From positions 1 to 64,000 of the forward strand of contig JAWXCK010000005.1 of assembly GCA_034408855.1 (NCBI GenBank): a stretch of DNA of 64,000 nt. Direction: 5' to 3'. Numbering within the stretch: the first letter of the stretch is position 1; each line of letters opens with the position of its first letter. Shown piece by piece: positions 36,964 through 45,390 of this stretch. Both the position numbers and the translations under genes were made by a program. Source of the stretch: JAIYDQ01 sp034408855 (lineage in GTDB: Bacteria; Planctomycetota; Planctomycetia; Pirellulales; Pirellulaceae). The notes under the pieces are model-generated. The model made no database searches, had not been told where the DNA came from, and worked only from the letters and a program-made list of their open reading frames with translations.

Positions 36964-37938
36964 ATGTTTTTATTTGCTGACAAGCCCGCAACTTTTTGGT
37001 TTCCAGAACAAGCCTCGACCTTCGCGAAGGAAGTCGACTGGTTCTATATGGCCATGCTGTATATCAGCCTCTTCTTTTTCGTCCTGATCGTCGCCGCTAT
37101 GGTCTATTCGATGATCGCCTTCCGCGGACGACCCGGCTACAAAGGCTCCGTTGAAGCCCTCCACAATAACTGGCTCGAGTTTTGGTGGACGTTTATCCCG
37201 TGCGTGATCGCCGTTTGGATTTTCGCGCGCGGCGTTTATGGCTACCTCGATCAGATGACGATTCCCGTCGATACCAATGACGTCGAAGTCCGAGCTCAGA
37301 AATGGGCATGGAGTTTTACTTATCCAGGCGGTGTGACAACCAACGAACTTCACTTGGTCGTCGACAAACCCGCCAAGATGATCATGCGATCCGACGACGT
37401 TCTTCACGCCCTATTTATTCCGGTCTTCCGCGTCAAGTCTGACATCGTCCCAGGACGGTATACCAACATGTGGTTCGAGCCAACGTTAGAAGGCAAATAT
37501 GACTTGTTCTGCGCTGAGTATTGCGGCGACAAGCACAGCGTGATGCACGCCGATGTCTATGTGGAATCGCAGAAAACCTACGATGCATGGCTCGCCAAGG
37601 AAATGCTCCCTCCTTCCGATCCTTGGGAGTGGGGAAAGAAGCAATACGAGAAATCGAAGGGATGCATTGCATGCCATTCGATCGACGGGAAGAAGGTTGT
37701 CGGACCTAGTTTCCTTGATAGTTGGGGAAAAGATGTGGAATTAGCGACTGGCGGAACCGTAAAATTTGATGAAAATTACCTTCGTGAATCGGTGCTGAAC
37801 CCGCAGGCAAAGGCCCGAAAGGGCTTCGAGACTGCGGCGCTCATGCCAAGTTATCAAGGCCGTCTCAAAGAAGAAGAGATTTCTGCCTTGATCGAGTTTA
37901 TGAAAAATGTGAAAAACAATCCGAACAAAAAAGAATAG
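36964..37938 (+). CDS. ctaC: Cytochrome c oxidase subunit II with fused cytochrome c
   Basis: Electron-entry subunit. Two N-terminal helices (WFYMAMLYISLFFFVLIVAAM and WWTFIPCVIAVWIFARG) are followed by a cupredoxin domain with the binuclear CuA motif CAEYCGDKHSVMH and upstream His in DDVLHALFIP. A C-terminal cytochrome c domain carries CIACHS and a likely Met ligand in ALMPSY. The fusion is the caa3 type, which accepts electrons directly from the cytochrome of complex III. The ATG at 36964 is preferred because GAG lies 7 bases upstream; a TTG at 36952 is the alternative. The gene follows Sco1 with a 15-base gap. Confidence 0.94.
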   Translation: MFLFADKPATFWFPEQASTFAKEVDWFYMAMLYISLFFFVLIVAAMVYSMIAFRGRPGYKGSVEALHNNWLEFWWTFIPCVIAVWIFARGVYGYLDQMTIPVDTNDVEVRAQKWAWSFTYPGGVTTNELHLVVDKPAKMIMRSDDVLHALFIPVFRVKSDIVPGRYTNMWFEPTLEGKYDLFCAEYCGDKHSVMHADVYVESQKTYDAWLAKEMLPPSDPWEWGKKQYEKSKGCIACHSIDGKKVVGPSFLDSWGKDVELATGGTVKFDENYLRESVLNPQAKARKGFETAALMPSYQGRLKEEEISALIEFMKNVKNNPNKKE

Positions 37939-37989
37939 CTTTAAGCTGAGTCGATAGCTCGCATTCCTCTTGCGACAAGGACAAATACT

Positions 37990-39678
37990 ATGAGTACGAT
38001 TACGACAAAACCGCTCGACATCACGGCACCAGCCGCGCACGAGCCAGGCAATTTTCTCACCCACTCCAGCGGCTTCCTGAGCTGGGCGTTAACGCTCGAT
38101 CACAAGCGAATCGGGCTCATGTACTTGACCGGAGTTATGTCGAGCTTCTTGCTCGGCGGTATTCTCGCGCTGATGATTCGCGTTCATTTGTTCCAACCAG
38201 CCGGTACCTTCTTGTCTCCGCAGCAATACAACCAAGTATTTACGTTACATGGTGCGGTGATGGTCTTCTTGTTCATCATCCCAAGCATCCCGGCCGCCCT
38301 CGGTAATTTTCTATTGCCGGTGATGTTGGGTGCCAAGGACGTAGCTTTTCCTCGCTTGAACCTTTGCAGTTTTTACCTTTGGGTTGGCGGTGCGATATTT
38401 TTCCTCGTCGCTCTCCTGGTAACTGGTTTAGATACGGGTTGGACTTTTTATACGCCATACAGTCTCGAATCGAAGGGACCGGTCGTCTTAGCGACGTTAG
38501 GCGTTTTCATTCTTGGATTCAGTTCAATCTTTACCGGACTGAATTTCATTGTCACCATCAACACGATGCGTCCGCCAGGAATGACTTGGTTTCGCATGCC
38601 GCTTTTCTTGTGGGCAACTTATTCGACGGCGATTATTCAAGTACTCGCGACGCCCGTTTTGGGAATCACGGTCTTGTTGTTGACGGCCGAACGCGTGCTT
38701 GGGATTGGGATTTTTGATCCGAAGCTCAATGGTGACCCGGTGACGTTCCAGCACTTTTTCTGGTTCTATTCGCATCCAGCCGTTTACATCATGATCCTTC
38801 CGGCGATGGGAATCATCAGCGAGTTGATGAGCGTTCATAGTCACAAAGGAATCTTCGGCTATCGCTTGATCGCTTATAGCTCGGTGGCGATCGCGTTGTT
38901 CGGATTCTTGGTTTGGGGCCATCACATGTTCACCAGCGGTATGGCAAACGTCACGACGATTGTCTTCAGCGCGCTGACCTTTAGCGTTTCCATTCCATCG
39001 GCCATCAAAGTCTTTAACTGGCTCGGTACGATGTACCAAGGAACAGTTGTCCTAACGGCACCGATGCTTTATGCGTTAGCCTTTATCTTCTTGTTTACGA
39101 TCGGTGGCTTGACGGGTTTGCCCTTGGGAGCCTTGTCGACCGATCGGCATCTGCATGATACTTACTTCGTCGTGGCTCACTTCCACTATGTCATGATGGG
39201 TGGAACACTGGTCGCATTCCTCGGAGGCATTTTCCATTGGTGGCCGAAGATGGTTGGAAAGATGTACAACGAGTTCTTTGGTCAGGTTTCGGCGACGATC
39301 GTCTTCCTCGGTTTTAACTTGACGTTTCTCCCACAATTTGTTTTGGGAACCCGAGGAATGCCGCGACGGTACGCCAGTTACCTTCCTGAATTTGAACACC
39401 TTCACCAGATGTCGACCTATGGAGCCTTCCTTTTGGGAGCTGGATTGTTGGTCGCTGGATTGGTGCTGCTTCATTCAGCGATTTACGGACGAAAGGCACC
39501 GACGAACCCTTGGGGCGGTGCAACGTTGGAGTGGGTTTGTAGCTCGCCACCACCGCACGATAACTTTGCCAAACCACCAGTCGTCGGCGACCCGTACGAT
39601 TTCCGCGGTATTGAATACGATCCGAAGATTGGTGGCTATGTGCGACGACCGTTCGAAGATAAAGGCGGACATCATTAG
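37990..39678 (+). CDS. ctaD: Cytochrome c oxidase subunit I
   Basis: Catalytic haem-copper subunit, 562 residues with about 12 helices. Haem a ligand His is in FTLHGAVMVFLF; CuB His and the cross-linked Tyr region is WFYSHPAVYIMILPAMGI; the His-His pair is LVWGHHMFTSG; the haem a3 and second haem a ligands are in HDTYFVVAHFHYVMMGG. Ligand and Tyr positions (HPAVY) make it an A-family oxidase. The C-terminus ends in GGHH. The start follows AAGGAC by 10 bases. A 148-base gap containing a palindromic repeat separates it from subunit III, the widest gap in the operon. Confidence 0.97.
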   Translation: MSTITTKPLDITAPAAHEPGNFLTHSSGFLSWALTLDHKRIGLMYLTGVMSSFLLGGILALMIRVHLFQPAGTFLSPQQYNQVFTLHGAVMVFLFIIPSIPAALGNFLLPVMLGAKDVAFPRLNLCSFYLWVGGAIFFLVALLVTGLDTGWTFYTPYSLESKGPVVLATLGVFILGFSSIFTGLNFIVTINTMRPPGMTWFRMPLFLWATYSTAIIQVLATPVLGITVLLLTAERVLGIGIFDPKLNGDPVTFQHFFWFYSHPAVYIMILPAMGIISELMSVHSHKGIFGYRLIAYSSVAIALFGFLVWGHHMFTSGMANVTTIVFSALTFSVSIPSAIKVFNWLGTMYQGTVVLTAPMLYALAFIFLFTIGGLTGLPLGALSTDRHLHDTYFVVAHFHYVMMGGTLVAFLGGIFHWWPKMVGKMYNEFFGQVSATIVFLGFNLTFLPQFVLGTRGMPRRYASYLPEFEHLHQMSTYGAFLLGAGLLVAGLVLLHSAIYGRKAPTNPWGGATLEWVCSSPPPHDNFAKPPVVGDPYDFRGIEYDPKIGGYVRRPFEDKGGHH

Positions 39679-39687
39679 AACTAATGA

Positions 39688-39772
39688 GTGGGGTAAGCTT
39701 CCAGCATGCCATTTCCACTCGACCGTTTCCGACAAGTTAATAGATACGACGCAAGCTGGAAGCTTACGCCAC
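39688..39772. repeat. Inverted-repeat element between subunits I and III (family B)
   Basis: Left arm GTGGGGTAAGCTTCCAGC (39688-39705) and right arm GCTGGAAGCTTACGCCAC (39755-39772) are inverted and pair at 17 of 18 positions across a 49-base spacer. It starts 9 bases after the subunit I stop inside an otherwise tight operon, so the transcript should fold here. From memory, similar sequences are scattered in planctomycete genomes; this is not verified. Confidence 0.85.
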
Positions 39773-39826
39773 GTTTTAAGTTCACAAAATTTTTTTGAGT
39801 AACGATTGATAGGATAGGCCGCTTCC

Positions 39827-40963
39827 ATGAGCGATATTGCCATAGGTGCTGACGACCATCACGAGCACGAACACGAACATCCAAGTTGGTTAGCTCACCA
39901 TTTTGACGATGCCGAACAGCAGTTCGACGCTGGTAAGCTTGGAATGTGGTTGTTCCTGGTAACCGAAGTCCTATTCTTCAGCGGGATGTTCTGCGCCTAC
40001 GCGATGTATCGCCATCTACATCCCGAGATCTACGAATTTGCCAGCGAATTTTTGAATGAAAAACTGGGCGCCATCAACACCGGCGTACTCTTGTTCAGTT
40101 CGCTGACTATGGCTTGGGCAGTTCGAGCCGCACAGCTATCGCAGCATCGATTGCTGATCTCGATGCTCGCCATGACACTCTCGTGCGCCGCGATCTTCTT
40201 GGGAGTCAAAGCGGTCGAATACAGTCATAAGTGGTCGAACGGGTTGTTGCCAGGCAAACACTATATTACGCAAGGCGTTTTGCCGCCTAGTCATGACCAA
40301 TACTGGCTCTATGTTCTTTGCACTCCGGCGGCCATCTGCTTGGTGGTTTTTTTCATTTGGTACTTCATGACGCTCGTCAAAAGCGATTCATTTCAGCGTC
40401 AAGTAAGCGGACCGCTTTTGGTGGCTGCCCTTTGTTTCTTTGGTGGTGTTGGATTGGGAGTCTATCTAGAATCGCTCGAGGCTCACGCTCATGTATCGCA
40501 TGCAACTGCTGGCAGCGAACATGGTCATGCCGACAGTTCTCATGGCGATCACGCTCATTCTTATGCTGCCGAGATTGCGACCATTGCGCCTGCCACTCCG
40601 GCGGGAACAGCCAATGCAATGACGGCAGTCGTTGCGGTGTCTCCTGTGATCGCGACCCCTGGTTCTATTCAAGCTCATCCAGATCAAGTTTTGATCGACG
40701 CCAAGCGAGCGGGAATCGATCGACCGGAAGTCAATCAAAAGAGCAAAGCTGGGCTATTCTTCGCTATCTACTACATGATGACAGGTGTCCATGCGGTCCA
40801 CATTCTTGGTGGAATGGTTGTCATCACCTGGTTGATCGTGAAAGCAGCTCGCAAAGAATTCCATTCGAAGTATTTTGGACCTGTCGATAACGTAGGGCTC
40901 TATTGGCACTTGGTCGACTTCATTTGGATTTATTTGTTCCCGCTCCTTTATCTTATCAAGTAA
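39827..40963 (+). CDS. ctaE: Cytochrome c oxidase subunit III with His-rich insertion
   Basis: Membrane subunit III of the oxidase. The core is recognisable: KLGMWLFLVTEVLFFSGMFCAYAMYR, NTGVLLFSSLTMAWAVRAAQ, MTGVHAVHILGGMVVITWL and GLYWHLVDFIWIYLFPLLYL. At 378 residues it is far longer than usual bacterial subunit III proteins. The extra length is an insertion of roughly 80 residues (about 220-305) before the last two helices. It is rich in His in its first part (HAHVSHATAGSEHGHADSSH) and in Ala/Thr/Pro after that. The N-terminus is also His-rich (DDHHEHEHEH). The insertion could bind copper or dock a partner, but only the composition supports this. Confidence 0.9.
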   Translation: MSDIAIGADDHHEHEHEHPSWLAHHFDDAEQQFDAGKLGMWLFLVTEVLFFSGMFCAYAMYRHLHPEIYEFASEFLNEKLGAINTGVLLFSSLTMAWAVRAAQLSQHRLLISMLAMTLSCAAIFLGVKAVEYSHKWSNGLLPGKHYITQGVLPPSHDQYWLYVLCTPAAICLVVFFIWYFMTLVKSDSFQRQVSGPLLVAALCFFGGVGLGVYLESLEAHAHVSHATAGSEHGHADSSHGDHAHSYAAEIATIAPATPAGTANAMTAVVAVSPVIATPGSIQAHPDQVLIDAKRAGIDRPEVNQKSKAGLFFAIYYMMTGVHAVHILGGMVVITWLIVKAARKEFHSKYFGPVDNVGLYWHLVDFIWIYLFPLLYLIK

Positions 40964-40993
40964 TTCTAAGAATACAAAAAGTCAGACTCTAAA

Positions 40994-41386
40994 ATGGCAC
41001 ACGACGCCCACGCACATACCGACGGTCATCACGCCGGCGAGTTTTCACATCCAGCTCCACTGTGGATGCTCTTTACCGTCTTCTTCGCGCTGCTCGGCCT
41101 GACGGTCCTAACCGTTTGGCAATCGACGTTAGACATCGGCCAAGCTGAACTATGGATCACGTTGTTTATTGCGACGGTCAAAGCGGGTTTGGTTATCCTT
41201 TTCTTCATGCACTTGCTGTGGGATAAGCCGCTCAATGCCATTTTCTTTTTGAGCTCGATCATTTTCGTGGCCCTCTTCCTCGGATTTACGCTGATGGATG
41301 CTCAAGCGTATAACAGCCAAAAGGAGGATCGCGACACGCTGATGGAATCGCTGCCAGTGGTCAAAGAAGCTGCAGCTCCGTCGTGA
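40994..41386 (+). CDS. ctaF: Cytochrome c oxidase subunit IV (prokaryotic type)
   Basis: Small accessory subunit of 130 residues with three helices (LWMLFTVFFALLGLTVLTV, LWITLFIATVKAGLVILFF, AIFFLSSIIFVALFLGFTL), matching the prokaryotic COX4 family. The LFIATVKAGLVILFFMHL stretch is characteristic. The N-terminus is His-rich (AHDAHAHTDGHHAGEFSHP), like subunit III. Its stop overlaps the GTG of the next gene (GTGA), so the HAD phosphatase is read from the same transcript. Confidence 0.9.
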   Translation: MAHDAHAHTDGHHAGEFSHPAPLWMLFTVFFALLGLTVLTVWQSTLDIGQAELWITLFIATVKAGLVILFFMHLLWDKPLNAIFFLSSIIFVALFLGFTLMDAQAYNSQKEDRDTLMESLPVVKEAAAPS

Positions 41387-42039
41387 AGTATTCTGCTGTC
41401 ATCTTCGACCTCGACGGAACGCTGTTAGATACGCTCGAAGATATCGCCGTCTCGGCAAACTTGGTGTTACGACGTTTTGGTGAGCCCGAACATCCGATCG
41501 AATCGTACAATACGCTGGTTGGGGATGGCGTCGCGATGCTTTTTCAGCGAACCTTACCCGCGACTTGCAATGACCCATCGCTTTTGCAGCGGGCTACGGC
41601 TGCATTCCAAGAGATCTATGCCGACCAATGGCATAAGCGTTCTAAACCCTACAACGGTATCGAGGATTTGCTTTCTCGTTTGAGCAGCCAGCGATTGCCG
41701 CTAGCGATTTTGTCGAATAAGCCGGATCATTTTACGCAGTTGTGTGTGTCGCACTTTCTCAGCCGATTTAGTTTTGCCAGCATTCATGGGCAAAAAGCTG
41801 GAGTTCCTCGCAAACCGGACCCTGCCGGTGTCTTTAATATCGCGAGGGAGTTAGACGTTCGTACCGAAAGTATTGCCTATGTCGGGGATACCAATACCGA
41901 TATGGAAACTGCGGTTTCAGCAGGCAGTTGTGCGATTGGAGTCTCATGGGGATTTCGCGCCGTCGAAGAACTTCGACGGTGCGGGGCTCAGGAGATTGCA
42001 CACACTCCCGGCGAGTTGGGTGATATTCTTCTAGCCTAG
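41383..42039 (+). CDS. HAD phosphatase, phosphoglycolate phosphatase-like
   Basis: Cytosolic haloacid-dehalogenase-fold hydrolase, 218 residues. Motif I is VIFDLDGTLLDT (nucleophile and acid Asp), motif II is LAILSNKPD, Lys of motif III lies in GVPRKPDPAG and motif IV is AYVGDTNTDMETA. The cap domain is the alpha-helical C1 type, as in Gph. Phosphoglycolate is the most likely substrate by resemblance (LVGDGVAMLFQRTLP); pyrophosphate (PpaX) is an alternative. It starts with GTG overlapping the subunit IV stop and closes the respiratory operon. A functional link to respiration is not evident. Confidence 0.85.
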   Translation: MKYSAVIFDLDGTLLDTLEDIAVSANLVLRRFGEPEHPIESYNTLVGDGVAMLFQRTLPATCNDPSLLQRATAAFQEIYADQWHKRSKPYNGIEDLLSRLSSQRLPLAILSNKPDHFTQLCVSHFLSRFSFASIHGQKAGVPRKPDPAGVFNIARELDVRTESIAYVGDTNTDMETAVSAGSCAIGVSWGFRAVEELRRCGAQEIAHTPGELGDILLA

Positions 42040-42084
42040 ATCCCGATACGGAATTTCCGATTCCACATACGGGTTTGAACGCAT

Positions 42085-43404
42085 ATGAAGACGCTGCAAG
42101 GTACACGTACGGCCGAACAGTCCAAGCAGGACGAGTTCGAGGTTATTAAACGACGCATTCACTCGCGGCTGGTCGACAAGCTCGACTTGAGTCGCGTAGG
42201 CGAGATGAAAGGTGACGCGCTCAAGCGCGAGATTCGCTTGGTGGTCGAGCATCTATGCGATGCCGAGAACACGTTGCTGAATCGTTCCGAACGAGATCGT
42301 ATCGTCGACGAGGTACTCGATGAAACATTCGGTCTCGGGCCACTCGAGTTTCTCCTCAAAGACCCGACCATCAGCGATATTCTGATCAACGGTCCCAAGA
42401 GCATTTTCGTTGAACGAAGCGGTCGCTTGGAAAAGACTGAAGTCGAGTTTCGCGACAACGCGCATTTGATGCAGATTATCGACCGAATCGTCTCGCGAGT
42501 AGGACGTCGCGTCGACGAAACGTCACCGATGGTCGACGCTCGATTGGAGGACGGTTCCCGTGTGAACGCGATCATCCCGCCGCTCGCCTTAGATGGTGCA
42601 GCGGTTTCGATTCGACGATTTGGTTCCAACCCAATCAAGCTTGAAGACCTATTGAACTACAAGGCCTTTACGCCCGAGATGGTCATGCTGCTCGAAGGGT
42701 GTATAAAAGCTCGGTTGAATATGATCATTTGCGGCGGTACAGGTTCGGGTAAAACGACGCTTCTCAACACGCTCAGCAGCTTTATTCAAAACGACCAGCG
42801 CGTGGTCACGATCGAAGATGCTGCCGAACTGCGTCTTCAACAAGAACACGTTGTTCGATTGGAAACACGTCCGGCGAACATCGAAGGCTCGGGCGCAATC
42901 ACCGCTACGGACCTCGTTAAAAACGCGCTGCGTATGCGTCCTGAAAGAATCATTATCGGCGAATGCCGAGGCGGTGAAACGCTCGACATGTTGCAAGCCA
43001 TGAACACGGGTCATGACGGCTCGTTGACGACGATCCACGCCAATACGCCGCGTGACGGAATCGCTCGTTTGGAAACGCTGGTCATGATGGCTGGTTTTGA
43101 TTTGCCGGTGAAAGCCATTCGACAGCAGATCGCAGGGGCTGTCGATGTCATCGTTCAGGCAAGTCGACTTCAAGGCGGTCCACGACGTGTCACGCACATT
43201 ACCGAGATCGTCGGGATGGAGCAAGACACGGTCGTGATGCAGGACATCTATCGATTCAATCAGGAAGGCATTGATGAATCAGGCAAGGCCTACGGTAGCT
43301 TCGAATGTACCGGCGTCCGACCCACGTTTATGTCGAGGCTAGAGTCAGCCGGTATACGCTTACCAGCGAGCGCATTCCGTCAACGCGTCATGATGAAAGC
43401 ATAG
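42085..43404 (+). CDS. cpaF: CpaF/TadA secretion ATPase
   Basis: Hexameric ATPase powering Tad (Flp-type) pilus assembly, 439 residues, cytoplasmic. Walker A is GGTGSGKTTLLN (about 213-224), the Asp-box/Walker B region is VTIEDAAELRLQQ and RIIIGECRGGETLDML, and the His box is GSLTTIHANTPRD. The N-terminal RLVDKLDLSRVGEM and DPTISDILINGPKSIFVE are typical of CpaF. It begins a three-gene cluster with tadB and tadC. No prepilin, tadZ or secretin gene is in the window; these must lie elsewhere. The start at 42085 has no strong ribosome site. Confidence 0.94.
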   Translation: MKTLQGTRTAEQSKQDEFEVIKRRIHSRLVDKLDLSRVGEMKGDALKREIRLVVEHLCDAENTLLNRSERDRIVDEVLDETFGLGPLEFLLKDPTISDILINGPKSIFVERSGRLEKTEVEFRDNAHLMQIIDRIVSRVGRRVDETSPMVDARLEDGSRVNAIIPPLALDGAAVSIRRFGSNPIKLEDLLNYKAFTPEMVMLLEGCIKARLNMIICGGTGSGKTTLLNTLSSFIQNDQRVVTIEDAAELRLQQEHVVRLETRPANIEGSGAITATDLVKNALRMRPERIIIGECRGGETLDMLQAMNTGHDGSLTTIHANTPRDGIARLETLVMMAGFDLPVKAIRQQIAGAVDVIVQASRLQGGPRRVTHITEIVGMEQDTVVMQDIYRFNQEGIDESGKAYGSFECTGVRPTFMSRLESAGIRLPASAFRQRVMMKA

Positions 43405-43416
43405 GAGATATTACGG

Positions 43417-44382
43417 ATGACTCCAACGATTCTCATTGCGATTACTGCAGGTATCTGCGTCGCCGCCCTGATCGGTAGCCTCGCCTTGATGTTTCAAGGC
43501 GAGGCCGGTTTAGCGGCTGAAGACCGGCTATCGGCGTTGACCAGCCGAAAATCTCGGGATGCAGGTGTGGAAGCCGAAGTTTCGATCCTCAACCATCCTT
43601 TGAACGCCACGAAATCAGCGATCGAAGTTTGGGTTGATCAGACCTTCAACCTGCAGCGCCTTTTCGATCAAGCAGACTTTCGTCTACCGGTCGTGAAATT
43701 TGTGACGCTCTGCGGAGGAGCGGCAGCCATTGTATTTGTCGGCATGCTCATGTCGGGCTTGCCGTACTTCTTCGCACCCGTTGCGGTAGTCATTGTGCTG
43801 GTGTTGCCCTATGTATATCTGGTCATCCGAAAGAACAAGAGAATTCAGAAATTCAACAAGCAGCTCCCCGAAGCCCTCGAGCTACTCGGACGTTCGCTTT
43901 TGGCGGGCCATTCGTTAGGGGCCGGTTTCGGATTGGTTGCCGCCGAGATGCCACAGCCTATTCGGGGCGAATTCGGACGCTGCTTTGAAGAACAGAAATT
44001 TGGTATCTCGCTTGAAGAATCGCTCAATGCTATGACCGAGCGTATACCGAACATGGACTTAAGATTTTTGGCGACCGCCATTATTCTCCAACGTCAAACG
44101 GGTGGCGATTTGGCTGAAATTCTCGATAAGATCGGGCGGCTGATTCGCGAGCGATTCAAACTGGCCGGACAAATTCAAGCCTTGACCGGTGAAGGACGAC
44201 TGTCAGGGATCGTATTACTGGCACTGCCATTGTTCCTGTTTGTAGTTATGTATTTTCTGAATCGGGAATATATCCTTTCGCTCTTTAAAGACGAGCTTGG
44301 TCGAAAACTACTCGGCGGCGCCATCGTCATGCAGTTCGTCGGTGCACTTGTGATTCGTAAGATCGTCGATATTAAGGTTTAA
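43417..44382 (+). CDS. tadB: TadB, Tad pilus inner-membrane platform protein
   Basis: Integral membrane protein of 321 residues in the GspF/T2SSF family, the platform that CpaF acts on. It has an N-terminal helix (TPTILIAITAGICVAALIG), two mid helices (about 95-135) and a C-terminal pair around LSGIVLLALPLFLFVVMYFL. The T2SSF domain includes LPEALELLGRSLLAGHSLGAGFGLVAAEMP, LRFLATAIILQRQTGGDLAEIL and LTGEGRLSG. AGGAGA lies 10 bases upstream of its ATG. It is 12 bases after cpaF and 6 bases before tadC. Confidence 0.92.
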   Translation: MTPTILIAITAGICVAALIGSLALMFQGEAGLAAEDRLSALTSRKSRDAGVEAEVSILNHPLNATKSAIEVWVDQTFNLQRLFDQADFRLPVVKFVTLCGGAAAIVFVGMLMSGLPYFFAPVAVVIVLVLPYVYLVIRKNKRIQKFNKQLPEALELLGRSLLAGHSLGAGFGLVAAEMPQPIRGEFGRCFEEQKFGISLEESLNAMTERIPNMDLRFLATAIILQRQTGGDLAEILDKIGRLIRERFKLAGQIQALTGEGRLSGIVLLALPLFLFVVMYFLNREYILSLFKDELGRKLLGGAIVMQFVGALVIRKIVDIKV

Positions 44383-44388
44383 GCAGCC

Positions 44389-45366
44389 ATGACACTCATT
44401 CTCGCTTCGATAAGTCTCGTAACTCTTCTTCCTATTGTGGTCTTCGCAGGCGTTTTTGCTATCGCTTGGTTGGTCATGGATTTGACCAGCAACAAGAAAG
44501 GTGGAGTCGAAGATCGTTTGGATATGCTGAGCGACACCAACGCTAAGCGCGAACGCAATGGGAAACGGGAAGCCAGTGCTGGACAAGCGATGTCGAAAGT
44601 TTTGGAAGCCGCCGCTCCTGCGCTTGCCAAGCCGCTTACTCCGCAAACAGAAAAAGAGGCCGGCAAATTGAAGCAGCGACTTGTCGAAGCCGGTTTTCGA
44701 ACCGAAGGCGCATGGATGATGTACTTGTCGATCAAAATTGTCGTAGCCGGCTTGCTGCTGGTTGCCACCGGAGGCACGGCCATCTTCTTTGAAGGCTTTA
44801 CGACCGGTGCCGGTATCAAAGCCGTGGTCGGCGGTGGGCTCGGATTTTACGGTCCCGAAATCGTCCTGAGCTTCCTCGGGAGCCGACGTAAGAAATTGAT
44901 CTTCCAAGGACTGCCCGATGCCCTCGATCTCTTGGTCGTGTGCGTAGAAGCCGGATTGGGACTCGATCAAGCACTTCGTAAAGTCGCCGAAGAAATGAAA
45001 ACGTCCTATCGACTCCTCTCGGATGAATTTAGTCTTTGTAATTTGCATCTTCAAATGGGGCGTCAGAGGAGTCACGTATTGCAAGACCTTGGGATCCGAA
45101 CCGGAGTCGATGACCTTCGGTCACTTGCCTCGCTATTGATCCAAGCCGATAAATTCGGTTCGAGCGTCGCTCAAGCTTTGCGCGTTCAAAGCGATGCGAT
45201 GCGATTGAAGCGGCAGCAGATCGCTGAAGAAAAGGCCGCCAAGACAGCCGTCAAGCTGATCTTGCCCTTGGTGATCTTCATATTTCCAGGCGTCTTCGTC
45301 GTCCTCGTCGGTCCTGCCGCCGTGCAAATGGTCACCGAAATGTTCCCCGCCATGCAAGGCAAGTGA
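44389..45366 (+). CDS. tadC: TadC, Tad pilus inner-membrane platform protein
   Basis: Partner of TadB, 325 residues, with a T2SSF domain in the C-terminal half: LPDALDLLVVCVEAGLGLDQALRKVAEEM, LRSLASLLIQADKFGSSVAQALRVQSDAMR and a final helix in LILPLVIFIFPGVFVVLVGPA. The helices at the start (LASISLVTLLPIVVFAGVFAIAWLV) and middle (about 105-165) complete the usual topology. It ends the cpaF-tadB-tadC cluster and converges on a glycosyltransferase 24 bases away, with no clear terminator hairpin between. Confidence 0.92.
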   Translation: MTLILASISLVTLLPIVVFAGVFAIAWLVMDLTSNKKGGVEDRLDMLSDTNAKRERNGKREASAGQAMSKVLEAAAPALAKPLTPQTEKEAGKLKQRLVEAGFRTEGAWMMYLSIKIVVAGLLLVATGGTAIFFEGFTTGAGIKAVVGGGLGFYGPEIVLSFLGSRRKKLIFQGLPDALDLLVVCVEAGLGLDQALRKVAEEMKTSYRLLSDEFSLCNLHLQMGRQRSHVLQDLGIRTGVDDLRSLASLLIQADKFGSSVAQALRVQSDAMRLKRQQIAEEKAAKTAVKLILPLVIFIFPGVFVVLVGPAAVQMVTEMFPAMQGK

Positions 45367-45390
45367 AAAGCTCGTTACGAATATTGTGTC

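Noticed and set aside
39681..39843. Small antisense open frames over the gap between oxidase subunits I and III
   Set aside because: They consist of the inverted repeat plus antisense of ctaD; no start with ribosome site and no homology.
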